A stretch of 64,000 nt of DNA from Posidoniimonas corsicana (GTDB lineage Bacteria; Planctomycetota; Planctomycetia; Pirellulales; Lacipirellulaceae), in assembly GCF_007859765.1 (NCBI RefSeq), contig NZ_SIHJ01000001.1, forward strand, positions 248,767 to 312,766, in the 5' to 3' direction. This document shows positions 12,219-21,636 of the stretch, one piece after another. The notes under the pieces were generated by a model. The model was not told where the DNA came from and made no database searches. It saw only the letters and a program-made list of their open reading frames with translations. The stretch's first letter is position 1. Each line of letters opens with the position of its first letter. The translations under genes were made by a program, and so were the position numbers.

Positions 12219-12338
12219 AGTGACCGGTCCCGTGCGTGAAGAAGGGCGCCCTGCTGGACGGGCATTCTAACACGCATCCGCCCGCTGCGCACCCGGCGGC
12301 CGGCCTGGATTCTCGAGGGCGCCACAGCGGCGCCACGC

Positions 12339-12665
12339 CTACGGGCCGGGCGTGTGCTCAACCCGGTGGCTGGCGGGGTTGATGGTGTAGGACCCTCCCT
12401 GCGGCGGGTCCGGCGGGCCATCGGGCAGGAGCTGTGGCGCCAGGTCGTCCAGGCTGGTCGGCCAGGCGTCGTGCTCGATGTGGTGCAGCTCCACAAGGTG
12501 GTTGAGGTGGGCAATGTGGTGATCGCGAGTCTTGCCCTTGGCCGAGTCGGCCGAGACGGATACCCTCGGCACCACGATTGACGCGATGATGCCGATGATC
12601 ACCACGGCCACCATGAGCTCAAGAAACGAGAAGCCGCCGCGTCCAGGCGGTCCGTGCTTTTTCAT
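12339..12665 (-). CDS. Type II secretion pseudopilin (GspG/PulG-like)
   Basis: A 108-residue pseudopilin. The N-terminus MKKHGPPGRGG precedes the prepilin-peptidase site G^FSFLELMV with the conserved Glu at +5, then a transmembrane helix (AVVIIGIIASIVVPRVSVSA) and a short globular domain (HHIAHLNHLVELHHIEHDAWPTSL) ending in a Pro/Gly-rich tail. Such proteins build the pseudopilus of secretion systems or type IV pili. No other secretion component is adjacent. It is short but complete. Confidence 0.88.
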   Translation of the reverse strand: MKKHGPPGRGGFSFLELMVAVVIIGIIASIVVPRVSVSADSAKGKTRDHHIAHLNHLVELHHIEHDAWPTSLDDLAPQLLPDGPPDPPQGGSYTINPASHRVEHTPGP

Positions 12666-12804
12666 CGGGGATCCGGGTAATCTGCCCTGCTGCGTTTGCC
12701 GGCGCCGGCGAATAGGATAATAGTGGAGTATAGGTTGCCCACAAGCGACGCCCGGGCGCTGGCCCGGTTGGGGTGGCTGTGTCGATTGTTACGACAGGTT
12801 TGGC

Positions 12805-13983
12805 ATGCAGAAGCTTGCGACAGACGACTCCGTGTCCCACCCGAAGCGGCGACTGCTTGGTGCTGCCGCCGCACTGTTGGTGTTGTCTTCCGGCGTGCTG
12901 GCGGGCCCGCTTGTCGAGGTGACCTACGAGCGTGCTTCCGGCGAGCAGACCGCCCGTGGCGAGGTCTTCGCCGAGGATCAGCAGGGGGGCGTGTGCCTGC
13001 TGCAGGACGACGGCGCACTGCTGCTCCTGCAGTCCGACGAGGTCGTCAGCCGCACGGACCTCGACGAGCCGTTCACTCCCGCCGGCGCGGACGAGATTGA
13101 GCAGCGGCTCCGCGACGAGCTGGGGCCCGGTTTCGACTGCTACTCGACGCCTCACTACGTGGTGGCGTACAGCACCTCGCGCGAGTACGCGCGGTGGCTC
13201 AGCTCTCTGCTGGAACGCCTGCACAAGGCGTTCGTCAGCTACTGGGAGAAGCAGGGGCTGGAGCTAACGGAGCCACGCTTCCCGCTGGTGGTGGTAGTCT
13301 ACGCGGACGCGGCGTCCTACCAGAAGGCCTCGGCGGACGAGCTGGGCGGCGCCGGCGGGATCATCGGCTACTACAGCCTGACGACCAATCGGGTGTCGAT
13401 GTACGACCTGACCGGTGTGGAGAAGCGGCGCGCCGCGGCAGGCGGACGGACCTCCATGCGGGACATCAACCGCATGGTCGCGCGTCCCGCGGTCGCCCCA
13501 TTGGTCGCTACCATCGTCCACGAGGCGACCCATCAGGTAGCCTTCAACACGGGCGTGATGCAGCGGTTTGCCGACCTGTCGCTGTGGCTGGTGGAGGGCA
13601 TGGCCATCTACTTCGAGGCGCCCGACCTCTCCTCGGGGCGCGGCTGGCGCGGGATCGGCAAGGTCAACTACCCGCGGCTGCAGTCCTTCCACCGGAACGC
13701 GAGCGGCTGGAATCCCGAGAAGATGCGGCGGCTGGTCACCGACGACCGGCGGATGCGGGACGCCGGCACGGCCGCCGCCGCCTACGCCGAGGCCTGGGCC
13801 CTCAACTATTTTCTTATCAAGCAGCGGCCCGACGAGTACCGATCGTACCTGAAACAGGCCGCGGAGCTGAAGCCGTTCGACGAGCTGCCTGAGGGCGTCC
13901 GGATACGCACGTTCGAGCAGCACTTTGGCCCCGTCGACGACCTGAGCCGCGACTTTTACCGCGGGATGCTGCGGGTCGATTAA
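12805..13983 (+). CDS. Secreted DUF1570-type zinc metallopeptidase-like protein
   Basis: A 392-residue protein with a signal peptide (RRLLGAAAALLVLSSGVLAG, about 15-34). The zinc motif HEATH (His239, Glu240, His243) in VATIVHEATHQVAFNTG and a downstream WLVEGMAIYFE (Glu264) give the HExxH...E layout of gluzincins, as in DUF1570 proteins frequent in planctomycetes. Peptidase activity is inferred from the ligands; the substrate is unknown. It stands alone on the plus strand, divergent from the pseudopilin. Just after its stop, CGATTAATC occurs twice around a GGGCC/T spacer (13978-13999). Confidence 0.9.
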   Translation: MQKLATDDSVSHPKRRLLGAAAALLVLSSGVLAGPLVEVTYERASGEQTARGEVFAEDQQGGVCLLQDDGALLLLQSDEVVSRTDLDEPFTPAGADEIEQRLRDELGPGFDCYSTPHYVVAYSTSREYARWLSSLLERLHKAFVSYWEKQGLELTEPRFPLVVVVYADAASYQKASADELGGAGGIIGYYSLTTNRVSMYDLTGVEKRRAAAGGRTSMRDINRMVARPAVAPLVATIVHEATHQVAFNTGVMQRFADLSLWLVEGMAIYFEAPDLSSGRGWRGIGKVNYPRLQSFHRNASGWNPEKMRRLVTDDRRMRDAGTAAAAYAEAWALNYFLIKQRPDEYRSYLKQAAELKPFDELPEGVRIRTFEQHFGPVDDLSRDFYRGMLRVD

Positions 13984-14069
13984 TCGGGCCTCGATTAATC
14001 CCCACAGCCCCTTGGCGCCGCGGCCCTCCTGGCACTACAATGCCCGGCTTGCCGCTGAACCAGCGAAAC

Positions 14070-14142
<73 letters not shown>

Positions 14143-14193
14143 CTCTCTTAACTGCCATGTCGCAAAGACGTTAAGCGCTCTTTGGCAACTCTC

Positions 14194-15342
14194 TCAGGGG
14201 CGTGACGTTTGGTCCGTCCCACCCAGAATCTCACCCTCTTGGTTCTGCGCCGCTTTCCCGTGCAGCCGGCTCGCCAGGTCGTCCGCGTCGATCTCCACGT
14301 AGAAGTCCATCGTCGTTTGGATGGAAGCGTGGCGCATCAACTGCTGCAGGTCCGCCGGCATCACCCGCTTGGCCCACCTGGTGCCGAACGACCGCCGCAG
14401 GTCGTGTGAGGTCGCCGTCTTCCCCTTGCGGTTGACAATGATCCCCGCCCGCCTGCCCGCCTCCGACATCTGGTGAACGACCGTGTCGCGGTGCAGCCGA
14501 ACGCCTGCGACCAGCCCCTTGCGCTCGGCGGACGGAACCTTCTGGAGGATCTCGGCGAATTCGGGAGCGATCGGGAGCAGCCGGTCCTTCGCGCCCTTCT
14601 CCCCCTCGGAGAGGATTCGAAACATCGGGAACCGGCCCTTGAGGCAGACCGAGAAGTCCGCCTCCCAGTCCCAACTGAGCGAGACCGCCTCCGCCACCCG
14701 CAGCCCACCCCAGTACATGGAGTTGGCCAGGGTGATCCACTGCTCGGCGTCGGCGGGCCGGACCTTGCGGAGCGCCAGCACGAAGCGGTCGAACTCCTCG
14801 GCGTTGACCGGTCGGCTCCGCATCTTCGACCTGCGTCCCGCCGCTCGCTTCGACTTGCGGAACCGCGGGGCTTCCTTCAGCAGGCCCATGTCCACCGCCC
14901 AGTTCAACGCCGACCTCAGTGTTGTTAGGTAGCTGGCGATCGAACTCTCCGACAGCTCCCGGCGGCGGAACTCGCCAACCAGGTGCGAGAGCGCTGTCGC
15001 GTCGACATCGGTCAGCACGATCGGCTGGATGATCGTCTCGACGTGGTTCGCCACGGTGCGCCACGAGTCGCCATAGTCCTTGCTGTGCATCGACAGGTGC
15101 CGCTCGCGGTAGGCGCGATCGAAGAGCGACCACTCCACCTCGCTGTCGTGGGTCAGGTCGTTGCTGAGTTCTACCTCGAGTTCCGCCGCCTCCCTGTCCG
15201 CGCGCGACTTGAAGCTCTTGCGGGCGGGCACGCTCGAGGTTTTCTCGCGCACCCGACCGGTTGGCTCGGTCCAGCGCAGGACATACTTCGTCCGGCCACT
15301 CAGCAGCAGCGCCTTCACGCGGTAATGGTGGGATCGTCCCAC
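14194..15342 (-). CDS. int: Tyrosine-recombinase integrase
   Basis: About 382 residues. A GTG start at 15342 is preferred because GAGGAG lies 9 nt upstream; an in-frame ATG at 15399 exists without such a site. The N-terminal SAM-like core-binding region (EFRRRELSESSIASYLTTLR) leads to the catalytic domain with Arg in YWGGLRVAEAVSL, His-x-x-Arg in TSHDLRRSFGTRWA, His in QLMRHASIQTTMDF and the nucleophile Tyr in MDFYVEID. It recombines att sites and lies 52 bp from tRNA-Lys, pointing at it. It overlaps the Xis-like gene by 28 bp, so the two are probably co-transcribed. Confidence 0.94.
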   Translation of the reverse strand: MGRSHHYRVKALLLSGRTKYVLRWTEPTGRVREKTSSVPARKSFKSRADREAAELEVELSNDLTHDSEVEWSLFDRAYRERHLSMHSKDYGDSWRTVANHVETIIQPIVLTDVDATALSHLVGEFRRRELSESSIASYLTTLRSALNWAVDMGLLKEAPRFRKSKRAAGRRSKMRSRPVNAEEFDRFVLALRKVRPADAEQWITLANSMYWGGLRVAEAVSLSWDWEADFSVCLKGRFPMFRILSEGEKGAKDRLLPIAPEFAEILQKVPSAERKGLVAGVRLHRDTVVHQMSEAGRRAGIIVNRKGKTATSHDLRRSFGTRWAKRVMPADLQQLMRHASIQTTMDFYVEIDADDLASRLHGKAAQNQEGEILGGTDQTSRP

Positions 15343-15581
15343 GACTGTTTCTCCTCTAGGTCGATGTAACGGTTCCATGCCCAGCCAGGGATCAACCACT
15401 TGCCGGACACGACCTCTTTGGCGTAGACAAGTTTCGGCTCGAGCAGTTTCTCCCGGATCACCCGCTCGCTGATGTTCACCTCCCGGGCGAGGGCGAACAG
15501 GGTGTACGTGACGTCGGGGTAGACCCTGCCGGAGAACCCCTGACGCAGGTTCTGGGCGGGCTTGCTCTCTCGTGCTGGCAT
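15315..15581 (-). CDS. Excisionase-like small DNA-binding protein
   Basis: About 88 residues from the ATG at 15581, which has AAGGA 11 nt upstream; a second start at 15602 adds seven residues. The core TLFALAREVNISERVIREKL and GKWLIPGWAWNRYID resembles MerR/Xis-type winged helices that bind recombination arms or regulate an adjacent integrase. It overlaps the integrase start, supporting a joint role in integration and excision. The sequence is too short for certain family placement. Confidence 0.7.
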   Translation of the reverse strand: MPARESKPAQNLRQGFSGRVYPDVTYTLFALAREVNISERVIREKLLEPKLVYAKEVVSGKWLIPGWAWNRYIDLEEKQSWDDPTITA

Positions 15582-15753
15582 GACGGCTGCTGTCCTTGAC
15601 ACCCGCCCTGGCCGTTCGCAGAATGCGCGTACCGGCTATGGGCGGCCCATTTGGGTCGTTTCGAAAGTCGCCGCTCCCCCTGGCCGCAAACCTGACGGGA
15701 GTGGCAGTCCAAGGGCGCCCTCTTGGGTCGCCCGCCGTAATCTAGCGATCGTC

Positions 15754-15784
15754 GAGACGGGGTGATGTCAGTCACCCCGTTCTC
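15754..15784. promoter_or_regulatory. Perfect hairpin upstream of xis-like/int
   Basis: ACGGGGTGA and TCACCCCGT form a perfect 9 bp stem with a 6 nt loop, extended by GAG/TCTC with one bulge. There is no T-run, so an operator or recombination-arm structure is more likely than a terminator. Confidence 0.5.
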
Positions 15785-16049
15785 ATGCGCGATCCTCAGG
15801 GGCAGGTCAGGTGATGGGACACCTCCTGCCCGACGCGGGCGGCTGCGTGACGCGGCCGATTCGCCGCGTCTCCCAGGCAATTCTCTGAGGTGCTGAGCGC
15901 CGTCCTGGCGCCGCCAACAGCCAGATTGGGGTGCACCTCTGCTGCACGTAGCAGTCGGTGAAATCAACCGATGTGCGCAGCCGCGCACAGCTAGACGTGG
16001 CGTAACCGCCATGGCGTTTCCCGGGTTCGCGCTTGGGGAAATGTCCGTG

Positions 16050-16090
16050 GTCCCGATCCGCAGGTGCAACTGCGGATCGGGACGCCTTTT
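16050..16090 (+). terminator. Strong stem-loop, possible plus-strand terminator
   Basis: GTCCCGATCCGCAG (16050-16063) and CTGCGGATCGGGAC (16070-16083) make a perfect 14 bp stem with a 6 nt loop, followed by GCCTTTTG. A plus-strand rho-independent terminator fits, but no plus-strand gene ends here, so it could instead end a small non-coding transcript. Confidence 0.5.
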
Positions 16091-16143
16091 GAAGGAGCAG
16101 CGTCGATTGTGAACGCCGCCCGGCGGTTGTCAACGCGCGGCGA

Positions 16144-16160
16144 CGACACCGATCGTGTCG
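16144..16160. promoter_or_regulatory. Dyad CGACAC-N5-GTGTCG
   Basis: A 6 bp perfect inverted repeat with a 5 nt spacer in the gene-free region between the element's regulator and its integrase. It has the size and symmetry of an operator for a dimeric helix-turn-helix protein. The binding partner is unknown; the LexA-like protein at 16510-16755 is a candidate by proximity only. Confidence 0.35.
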
Positions 16161-16509
16161 AATGAGGCCACGCCCTCCACGGAAGCCCTTGGGAGGGCAG
16201 GAGATAGAAAGGGGGTCCGGCGATAGAGAACGCGTGACGTTTTTCTGTTCCGAAACCCTGCCGTGCGCACGACTGCGCTCGCTCTTCTGCCAGACCATCG
16301 GTTGCCCCCGGTTGCTGCAACCGCGCGCCGCTGCCTAACCCAGACGCGGCGTGCGGTGGGTGGATGCGTACCTCGCTCCATGCGCAGCGGCAGCGCAGGC
16401 GGCGCGCGGCGCATCCGAGGAGACTGGGTTAGGGCGGCCCCGCCCACTCGCGGCTGGCTCCGCGGCGGGCGGTACTCGGACGGACAACCTTGCCAGCGTC
16501 CGCGGGGGG

Positions 16510-16755
16510 CTAAGCCGCCCCGTGCAGCGTGATGGCGCGGGCCTGGTGGCTCACGCGGCGGAGGTAGCCCTTCCGCTCTAGCGCCTTAAGGTGACACAGC
16601 ACGCCGTACGGGCTCCGGATGCCGAGCAGCGCCGCCAACTCGCGCAGCGTGGGTGCGTATCCGTGCGTGGCGACGTAGCTCCGCAGTGCGACTAGAACGC
16701 GGGCTTGGCCGCGGCTGAGAGGAGAGTTTGGCATCAGAAAAGGCCCCGTCGGCAT
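16510..16755 (-). CDS. Stand-alone LexA-type winged-helix regulator (no peptidase domain)
   Basis: 81 residues; a second Met at residue 8 is an equally plausible start, and neither has a clear ribosome site. The sequence matches only the N-terminal DNA-binding domain of LexA: a helix like SRGQARVLVALRSYVATHGY, the turn PTLRELAALLGI, the recognition region SPYGVLCHLKALERKGYLRR, and a wing ending ARAITL. The Ser/Lys autoproteolysis domain is absent, so it cannot respond to RecA as LexA does. It could be the element's regulator or an SOS-box competitor. It sits in the integrase module on the same strand. Confidence 0.82.
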   Translation of the reverse strand: MPTGPFLMPNSPLSRGQARVLVALRSYVATHGYAPTLRELAALLGIRSPYGVLCHLKALERKGYLRRVSHQARAITLHGAA

Positions 16756-16792
16756 GGTGTACTGGCGTATAGGTGACGGGCCCTAGGATACT

Positions 16793-16861
16793 CACCCCAA
16801 TCGGCAAAGCAACCCACAATATGTGCACATTTTCTGCGCGGGCACGCTAGCGATTGGGGTG
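16793..16861. promoter_or_regulatory. Nested inverted repeats upstream of the LexA-like gene
   Basis: CACCCCAATCG (16793-16803) and CGATTGGGGTG (16851-16861) are perfect inverses 47 nt apart. Between them is the perfect palindrome ATGTGCACAT (16821-16830). On the minus strand, TTGCCG followed by TATCCT at a promoter-like distance could be -35/-10 for the LexA-like gene. An autoregulatory operator is suggested, not shown. Confidence 0.5.
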
Positions 16862-17020
16862 GCCTGTTTGCCCGTTCGAAAGCCGATGCACGAGCTGCAC
16901 AGACCGGCGCTGCGACCCCTGCGATAAGAATCAGGGACCTAAGCCGAGGGTCCGAAGCCGCTGTCTCGAATTCGCAGAGGTGGTGTACACCGACTGCAAT
17001 TGAAGGCTCGCTCTAGCGAC

Positions 17021-17081
17021 GGAGGTTGGGCAAACCGCTGCGAGTTCGCCTTCGGTGCAACTCCGAGCGGCTGGTCCAACC
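17021..17081. repeat. Dispersed palindromic element, copy 1
   Basis: GGTTGGGCAAACCGC ... GCGGCTGGTCCAACC forms an imperfect hairpin ending in GGTTGG/CCAACC. It lies 30 bp past the stop of the TIGR03032 gene. About 80% identical by eye, ungapped over about 63 nt, to the copy at 53007-53066; a more divergent copy is at 36012-36075. This resembles a REP-type intergenic palindrome. The rest of 16862-17110 shows nothing further. Confidence 0.7.
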
Positions 17082-17110
17082 GACGCGACTTGCCGCTGGC
17101 CTAGACCCGG

Positions 17111-18232
17111 TCATTTCCGCAGTTCGTCGGGCACGTCTGTCAATGCCGCATCGCTCAGCACGTAGCTGTGGCCGACGGTCTCTGGGTCGTGGTTCACCAG
17201 GTCCGGGAAACGCACGCCGGGCAGGACCTCCACGGCAAAGACCTCTTGCACGCCTTCTTCGAATCGGCAGAAGCCGAGGGTCTCGCCGGTCTCGGTGTTG
17301 AGCACCCAGACGCCGCAGGTGCGTTCTTCGGCTTCCTTCAATCGTTCGACGAGGGGGATTCCGCTGAAGATGGCCGACTCACGGACTTGCGAGAGGCCGA
17401 TGAAGGCTAGCGGTCCGAGGAAGCTCAGGCCGCGGGTGAAACCGGGGAACTGGGCGATCGGATGGTACCTACCGGTGTCGAGGTCAACCGTGCCGATCGT
17501 CCCCTCGCCGCTTTCGAGCACCCAGAGCTTGCCGTTGTACCACCGGGGCGAGTGCGGCATCGACAGGCCGCGGGCGAGGATCTCTTTCGAATCGACGTCA
17601 ATCAGCAGGCCGCCGTCCCGCTTGTTCTCACGCCAGCCGCCTGGCTCGTTGGTCTCGCCCTGGGCCGTGACGTACTTCGCTCGGCCGTCCCGGACCGCCA
17701 GACCGTTCAGGTGGCAGTGGTCACCCGGGGCGAGCTGGTTGGTAAACCCGGGTCGCCAGACCGCCTCGAAGCTGTTCTCGTCGCTCCGCACCGCGAGGCA
17801 ACTGAACGCCGTGTTGACGAACACGAGTTCGCCGTCCACGAACGCCATCTCGTGGATCTGCACGTCGCCCGTGCAGTGGCTGCGTCGCGGCAGGTAGCAC
17901 GCGTCGTGCTGCGCTTGCACGCTGGGGTAATCGTCCGACTTGTCGAGCTTCGCGCACACGGCCGGGACGTTGTGGAACTCCCAGATGTCGATGCTGCAAC
18001 CGATGGCCAGCTTGCCGCCGTCACGGGCCAGGCCCATCGGCTTGTTGAGGTTGCGGAAGTGCGTGTTCAAGATGCCCGCATCTTCGCGCAGCACAACTAA
18101 TTTGCCAGCTTGGTAAGTCGTCACCAAGACCGATGCGCCGAGCTGCTGAAGCAGCTCCGGGAAACTGGTCGTGTGCACGCTGCGGAGCGGATTGGGCGTG
18201 GGCTCGGCGGCCGTGGGTTCGACTCCGCTCAT
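17111..18232 (-). CDS. TIGR03032-family conserved protein
   Basis: A 373-residue protein matching the TIGR03032 family as remembered: opening FPELLQQLGASVLVTTYQAGKL, then LNKPMGLAR, IGCSIDIWEFHNVP, DACYLPR, GDVQIHEMAF, SCLAVRS, LAPGDHCHLNGLAVRDG, MPHSPRWYNGKLWVLESGEG. The repeating beta-strand pattern suggests a six-bladed propeller. Molecular function is unknown. The stop of the upstream exoprotein and this ATG share one base (TGATG at 18230-18234), implying translational coupling and a linked function, perhaps in processing or handling of the exoprotein. No signal peptide is seen. Confidence 0.9.
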   Translation of the reverse strand: MSGVEPTAAEPTPNPLRSVHTTSFPELLQQLGASVLVTTYQAGKLVVLREDAGILNTHFRNLNKPMGLARDGGKLAIGCSIDIWEFHNVPAVCAKLDKSDDYPSVQAQHDACYLPRRSHCTGDVQIHEMAFVDGELVFVNTAFSCLAVRSDENSFEAVWRPGFTNQLAPGDHCHLNGLAVRDGRAKYVTAQGETNEPGGWRENKRDGGLLIDVDSKEILARGLSMPHSPRWYNGKLWVLESGEGTIGTVDLDTGRYHPIAQFPGFTRGLSFLGPLAFIGLSQVRESAIFSGIPLVERLKEAEERTCGVWVLNTETGETLGFCRFEEGVQEVFAVEVLPGVRFPDLVNHDPETVGHSYVLSDAALTDVPDELRK

Positions 18233-21171
18233 CAGAACTCCCCGAACACTACGCCCAGGGTCGCGAGTTCTTCGCCTGCTGGTTCGGGTTCGTTCTGTTC
18301 GGCCAACCGATCAATGGTCTCATCCCAATCATCGGTTGCTGAGGTCGGCCGATCTAGGGCCAAGAGCAGTAGACTACCGTCCTTGCCAGGCTCAGCGGGC
18401 AGCGTCGCAACCGGCGTGTCGTCTTCGCTCGTCACGGCCGTTGCGGTTGGGGCAAACCACTGGGCGAAGGCCGCTTCGGCCGCGGGTTGCTCGCCGGCTG
18501 CCGCGACCGGCGCCGAGACCGGCGTCGGGGCGGGCGCCGGGGCGGGCGTCGTCGGCACAGTCGTGTTGCCGTAGTTGGCGCGCCACAAGAGGTAGTCGGC
18601 TCGGTCTATCTTGCCGGCGCTGGCGCCCGTATTGTCGCCGTTGGCGCGGAGGTCAGTGGTGCTGCCGAGCGTGTCGCGCCACACGGTATAGTCGGCCGCG
18701 TCGGCGACGCCGTCGTAGTTGTAGTCGCCGTCGGGAAAGTTGGGGACGCCCTGCAATTCGAACGCCCCGATGTCGACGCCCGCCCCATCGTCACGCAAGA
18801 AGGGCGCGCCGCGTTGGTCAAATCCACTGGCCAGGGCCGGATCACCCGCGTTGATCGCCGGACTGCCGGGCAGTAAGGCGTGCGTCTGCGTCGGTCCGCC
18901 GTTGTCGGCCAGCGGGCCGAGCAGCGGGTCGAACACGCTGCCCGCCGCGCCGATCAGGCTGTGGTCGATCGATACCGGGCTGCCTGGGTCGGGTCGCAGG
19001 TCGGGCGCCGCGCCACTGTCGGTGTTGCCGGCGATGATTGAGTTCTGCACGGTGATGGCGGGATTCGTGCCGGTATCGCTGACGAAAACACCTCCACCAG
19101 CCCCCTGAGATGCCTGATTGTTCGTGACGGTGCTGCTGGTTAGCGTCACCGCGCCCTCAAAAGTGTAGATGCCGCCGCCGTTGAAACGGCTTGCGTTGCC
19201 GCTGAGGGTGCTGCTGTTTAGCGTCACCCCGCCAGCAAGCGTCAAGATGCCGCCGCCGCGGTTATTGCTTGTGTTGCCGCTGAGGGTGCTGCTGGTTAGC
19301 GTCACCCCGCCAAAAAAATTGAAGATGCCGCCTCCGTAGAAATCGCATTTGTTGCCGCTGAGGGTGCTGTTGGTTAGCGTCACCTCGCCGTACCCGGCGT
19401 AAATGCCGCCGCCGCGGCCGTTGTAGCCGGTTGTGTTGCCGCTGAGGGTGCTGCTGGTTAGCGTCACCCCGCCAGCACGCGTGTAGATGCCGCCGCCGTC
19501 GAAATGGCTTGTGTTGCCGCTGAGGGTGCTCTCGATGAGCGCGAGCGTTCCGCTGCCGTTGAAGCGGATACCACCGCCTGATCCCGTGGCGCGTCCGCCG
19601 GTGAGCGTCAGGCCGGTGAGCGTCAGGTCGCCCGTCGTGGCGGAGAAGTTGAACACCCGCGAGTTGTCGTCCAACAGTCCTATGCCGCTGGCGGCTACGT
19701 CGGTGAGGAACGTGCCGGGCACCAGCGTGTCGTCGCCCGCCGCGTCGGCGGTGATCACCACGTCGGTGGCGCTCGACGCGTCGATCGTGAGCGTCTCGGT
19801 GATTTGTAGCTCCGCGCCCCTAAGCCGGATGACGCTATTCGCGCCCCCCGTGAACACATCCGGATCGAACGTGATTATATCGTCGCCGGGATTCGTGTTG
19901 CCCCCCGGTAAATCGGTGGCGATGGCGATGGCGATCGCTTCGCGGAGCGACAGATTCCCCACGGTGAAGTCACCGTCGATGAGATCGTTCGTGGTCGAAA
20001 CTTCAAGCCCCTGCGCGGGGAGCACCGTCTGCCACTCGTAGGCGCCGATGTCGACGCGGCCTAGTTGCACGCGGTCGAGTCCGCGCTGGTCTGTGCCGCT
20101 GTTGATAGCAGGGTCCCCCGCATTGATCGCCGGACTGCCGGGCAGCAGGGCGTGCGTCTGCGTCGGGCCGCCGTTGTCGGCCAGGCGTCCGAGCAGCGGG
20201 TTGCTGTTGAACAGGTTGTTCGCCCCCACGATGCCAGGGTTGGCTCCGGAGAACAAGTTGTAGTTGCCGGTAAGCGTACCGCTAAGCCACCACACCTCGT
20301 TGTCCACAATCGTGTGGTCTAGTTGAACCGTTGCGGAGCCGTAGCCGTTGGAGGTGAAGATTCCATCTCCTAAGCCGCTAGACGAGTTGCCGGTGATGGT
20401 GCTGTTGCGAATGACGAGGCCGGCATTGCCGCCAGTGGGGCCGTAGTTAGTAATGGCCCCGCCGGAGCCGTTGACGTCGGCAGTGTTGCCGGAGAGTGTG
20501 CTATCGATGATGACCAGTTCGCCACCATTTTCGATCGCACCTCCATTTCTATTGACTTGGTTGTTCGACAGTGTGCTGTTCTTGATCGTGAACGTGCCTT
20601 CTCGGTGATTGATGGCTCCGCCAAAATTGGAAGCGTTGCCGTCGATCGTCAGCCCGCTAAGCAGCACATTCTCACGGCTGCGGATTGCGCCGCCGTCGCC
20701 CAGATCGCCCCCGGTGAGCTTCATTCCGCTGATCGTGACTGACAAATCGGCGCCGTTAACGCCGTTGTCGATTTCGAAATGCCTGTACCCGTTCAGGTCG
20801 CCAATGCCGTTGCCGCCGCCGCCCGCGTCGATCGTAAGCAGGTCGGCCCCTGGGCCGGTGATCGTCAGATCGTCGGTGATGGTCGGCAATTGCGAGGCGA
20901 TCGCGATCGTCTGTGCGCTGGCAAACACGGCTGAGTCGAAGATGACCGTGTCGAGCCCCACCGAGCCGTTGGCCATGGTGATCGCATCGCGCAAGCTGCC
21001 GGCGCCGGTGTCGTTGAGATTATCGACCGTAAAGACGGCCAGCATCCGACGGTCTTCGAGCGGCTCGACGCGGAGCGTGCGGGAGTCAGACGTGCGAGAA
21101 CGTGTGCGCACGGACCGCGCCTTATTAGACGGATGAACCACAGAAAACCCTCTCCGGACAGAAACGCGCAC
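18232..21171 (-). CDS. Giant-repeat beta-helix exoprotein with planctomycete leader and dockerin
   Basis: A 979-residue surface or extracellular protein. The N-terminus is Arg/Ser-rich and carries [15 protein letters not shown], the planctomycete exoprotein leader type. Two [14 protein letters not shown]-like units (one near residue 53) introduce right-handed beta-helix regions. Two '[16 protein letters not shown]' blocks typify choice-of-anchor-Q proteins. About residues 545-710 hold tandem STLSGNT...GGGI repeats. Near the C-terminus [20 protein letters not shown] and [14 protein letters not shown] form a dockerin type I calcium-binding pair, suggesting cohesin binding. The tail is Ala/Pro-rich. 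It is likely an adhesin or carbohydrate-binding surface protein. The upstream repeats at 21467-21597 separate it from the phage genes. Confidence 0.92.
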   Translation of the reverse strand: MRVSVRRGFSVVHPSNKARSVRTRSRTSDSRTLRVEPLEDRRMLAVFTVDNLNDTGAGSLRDAITMANGSVGLDTVIFDSAVFASAQTIAIASQLPTITDDLTITGPGADLLTIDAGGGGNGIGDLNGYRHFEIDNGVNGADLSVTISGMKLTGGDLGDGGAIRSRENVLLSGLTIDGNASNFGGAINHREGTFTIKNSTLSNNQVNRNGGAIENGGELVIIDSTLSGNTADVNGSGGAITNYGPTGGNAGLVIRNSTITGNSSSGLGDGIFTSNGYGSATVQLDHTIVDNEVWWLSGTLTGNYNLFSGANPGIVGANNLFNSNPLLGRLADNGGPTQTHALLPGSPAINAGDPAINSGTDQRGLDRVQLGRVDIGAYEWQTVLPAQGLEVSTTNDLIDGDFTVGNLSLREAIAIAIATDLPGGNTNPGDDIITFDPDVFTGGANSVIRLRGAELQITETLTIDASSATDVVITADAAGDDTLVPGTFLTDVAASGIGLLDDNSRVFNFSATTGDLTLTGLTLTGGRATGSGGGIRFNGSGTLALIESTLSGNTSHFDGGGIYTRAGGVTLTSSTLSGNTTGYNGRGGGIYAGYGEVTLTNSTLSGNKCDFYGGGIFNFFGGVTLTSSTLSGNTSNNRGGGILTLAGGVTLNSSTLSGNASRFNGGGIYTFEGAVTLTSSTVTNNQASQGAGGGVFVSDTGTNPAITVQNSIIAGNTDSGAAPDLRPDPGSPVSIDHSLIGAAGSVFDPLLGPLADNGGPTQTHALLPGSPAINAGDPALASGFDQRGAPFLRDDGAGVDIGAFELQGVPNFPDGDYNYDGVADAADYTVWRDTLGSTTDLRANGDNTGASAGKIDRADYLLWRANYGNTTVPTTPAPAPAPTPVSAPVAAAGEQPAAEAAFAQWFAPTATAVTSEDDTPVATLPAEPGKDGSLLLLALDRPTSATDDWDETIDRLAEQNEPEPAGEELATLGVVFGEF
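19120..19540 (-). repeat. In-frame tandem repeats of the beta-helix gene
   Basis: A unit containing GCTGAGGGTGCTGCTGGTTA (plus strand) recurs about every 75-90 bp, five to six times, with variable inserts between. It encodes the STLSGNT..GGGI turns. Unit lengths differ by multiples of three, so the frame is kept. Such repeats can expand or contract by recombination. Confidence 0.8.
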
Positions 21172-21636
21172 CCTCAGACCCCGCCGGGAGGTCCCTACGC
21201 ACCACTACCGAGTGTAGTTACGGCGAGCCGAATTTTCCACCTGATTGGGGGCGATCTCTCTTGATCGCAGCAGCCCCCTGCGACACCAAGGCCCAATCCG
21301 CCGGGTCAGGTGGGCCGAACCTATCCGTTGATTGAAGCTAGATTGAGGGCGATTTCCCTACACCGAAGGCCAGGCAGCATCGGCTCGGAACAACTTGTCA
21401 ACGCCTACTTTGAACCGGTTGCGATGCCAGGCGGCCGCCATAAGGATTGGAAGCCATCCACCTGCTTCGGTTGCATCGGCCGCTGCGCCGGAGAGCGGCA
21501 GCGAGCTCGCTGAGGTTGTCACAACCGCTGTCAGCTACGGAGCTTTCCAACGCCGCGCAGTGCAACTCACCTCAGCAAGGTAGCGAAGATGTAAACAACA
21601 ACCGGCCGCACCGTCCCACCCAACTCCCAACCGCCC
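21172..21636. other. Gene-free junction between exoprotein and phage late genes
   Basis: No coding sequence. It holds the presumed promoter of the exoprotein near 21172-21260 and a dispersed repeat (next entry). It marks the downstream end of the phage late genes. Confidence 0.5.
21467..21597. repeat. Dispersed intergenic repeat, composite copy
   Basis: 21467-21534 matches 63411-63479 (shared GGTTGCATCG, GCCGGAG, AGCGA.CTCGCTG.GGTTGTCACAACC) at roughly 80% by eye and includes the palindrome GGTTGT-C-ACAACC. 21551-21596 matches 40781-40826 (shared TTCACCTCAGCA/CTCACCTCAGCA and GAAGAYGTA). It looks like host intergenic repeat DNA at the edge of the phage genes. Confidence 0.6.

Larger units (their letters stand above)
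15582..16509. other. Structured non-coding region between xis-like and LexA-like genes
   Basis: No convincing gene in 928 bp on either strand. It contains two perfect hairpins and a dyad, listed separately. Some of it may be the element's recombination arm region, regulatory DNA, or the remains of lost control genes. Confidence 0.55.

Noticed and set aside
15476-16447. Minus-strand frames of up to 197 residues between the xis-like and LexA-like genes
   Set aside because: They overlap each other and several palindromes, are Arg/Ser/Pro-rich and have no recognisable domain.
19120-19540. Possible CRISPR-like regular repeats
   Set aside because: Units are in-frame coding repeats of the beta-helix protein with degenerate cores and no unique spacers of constant length.
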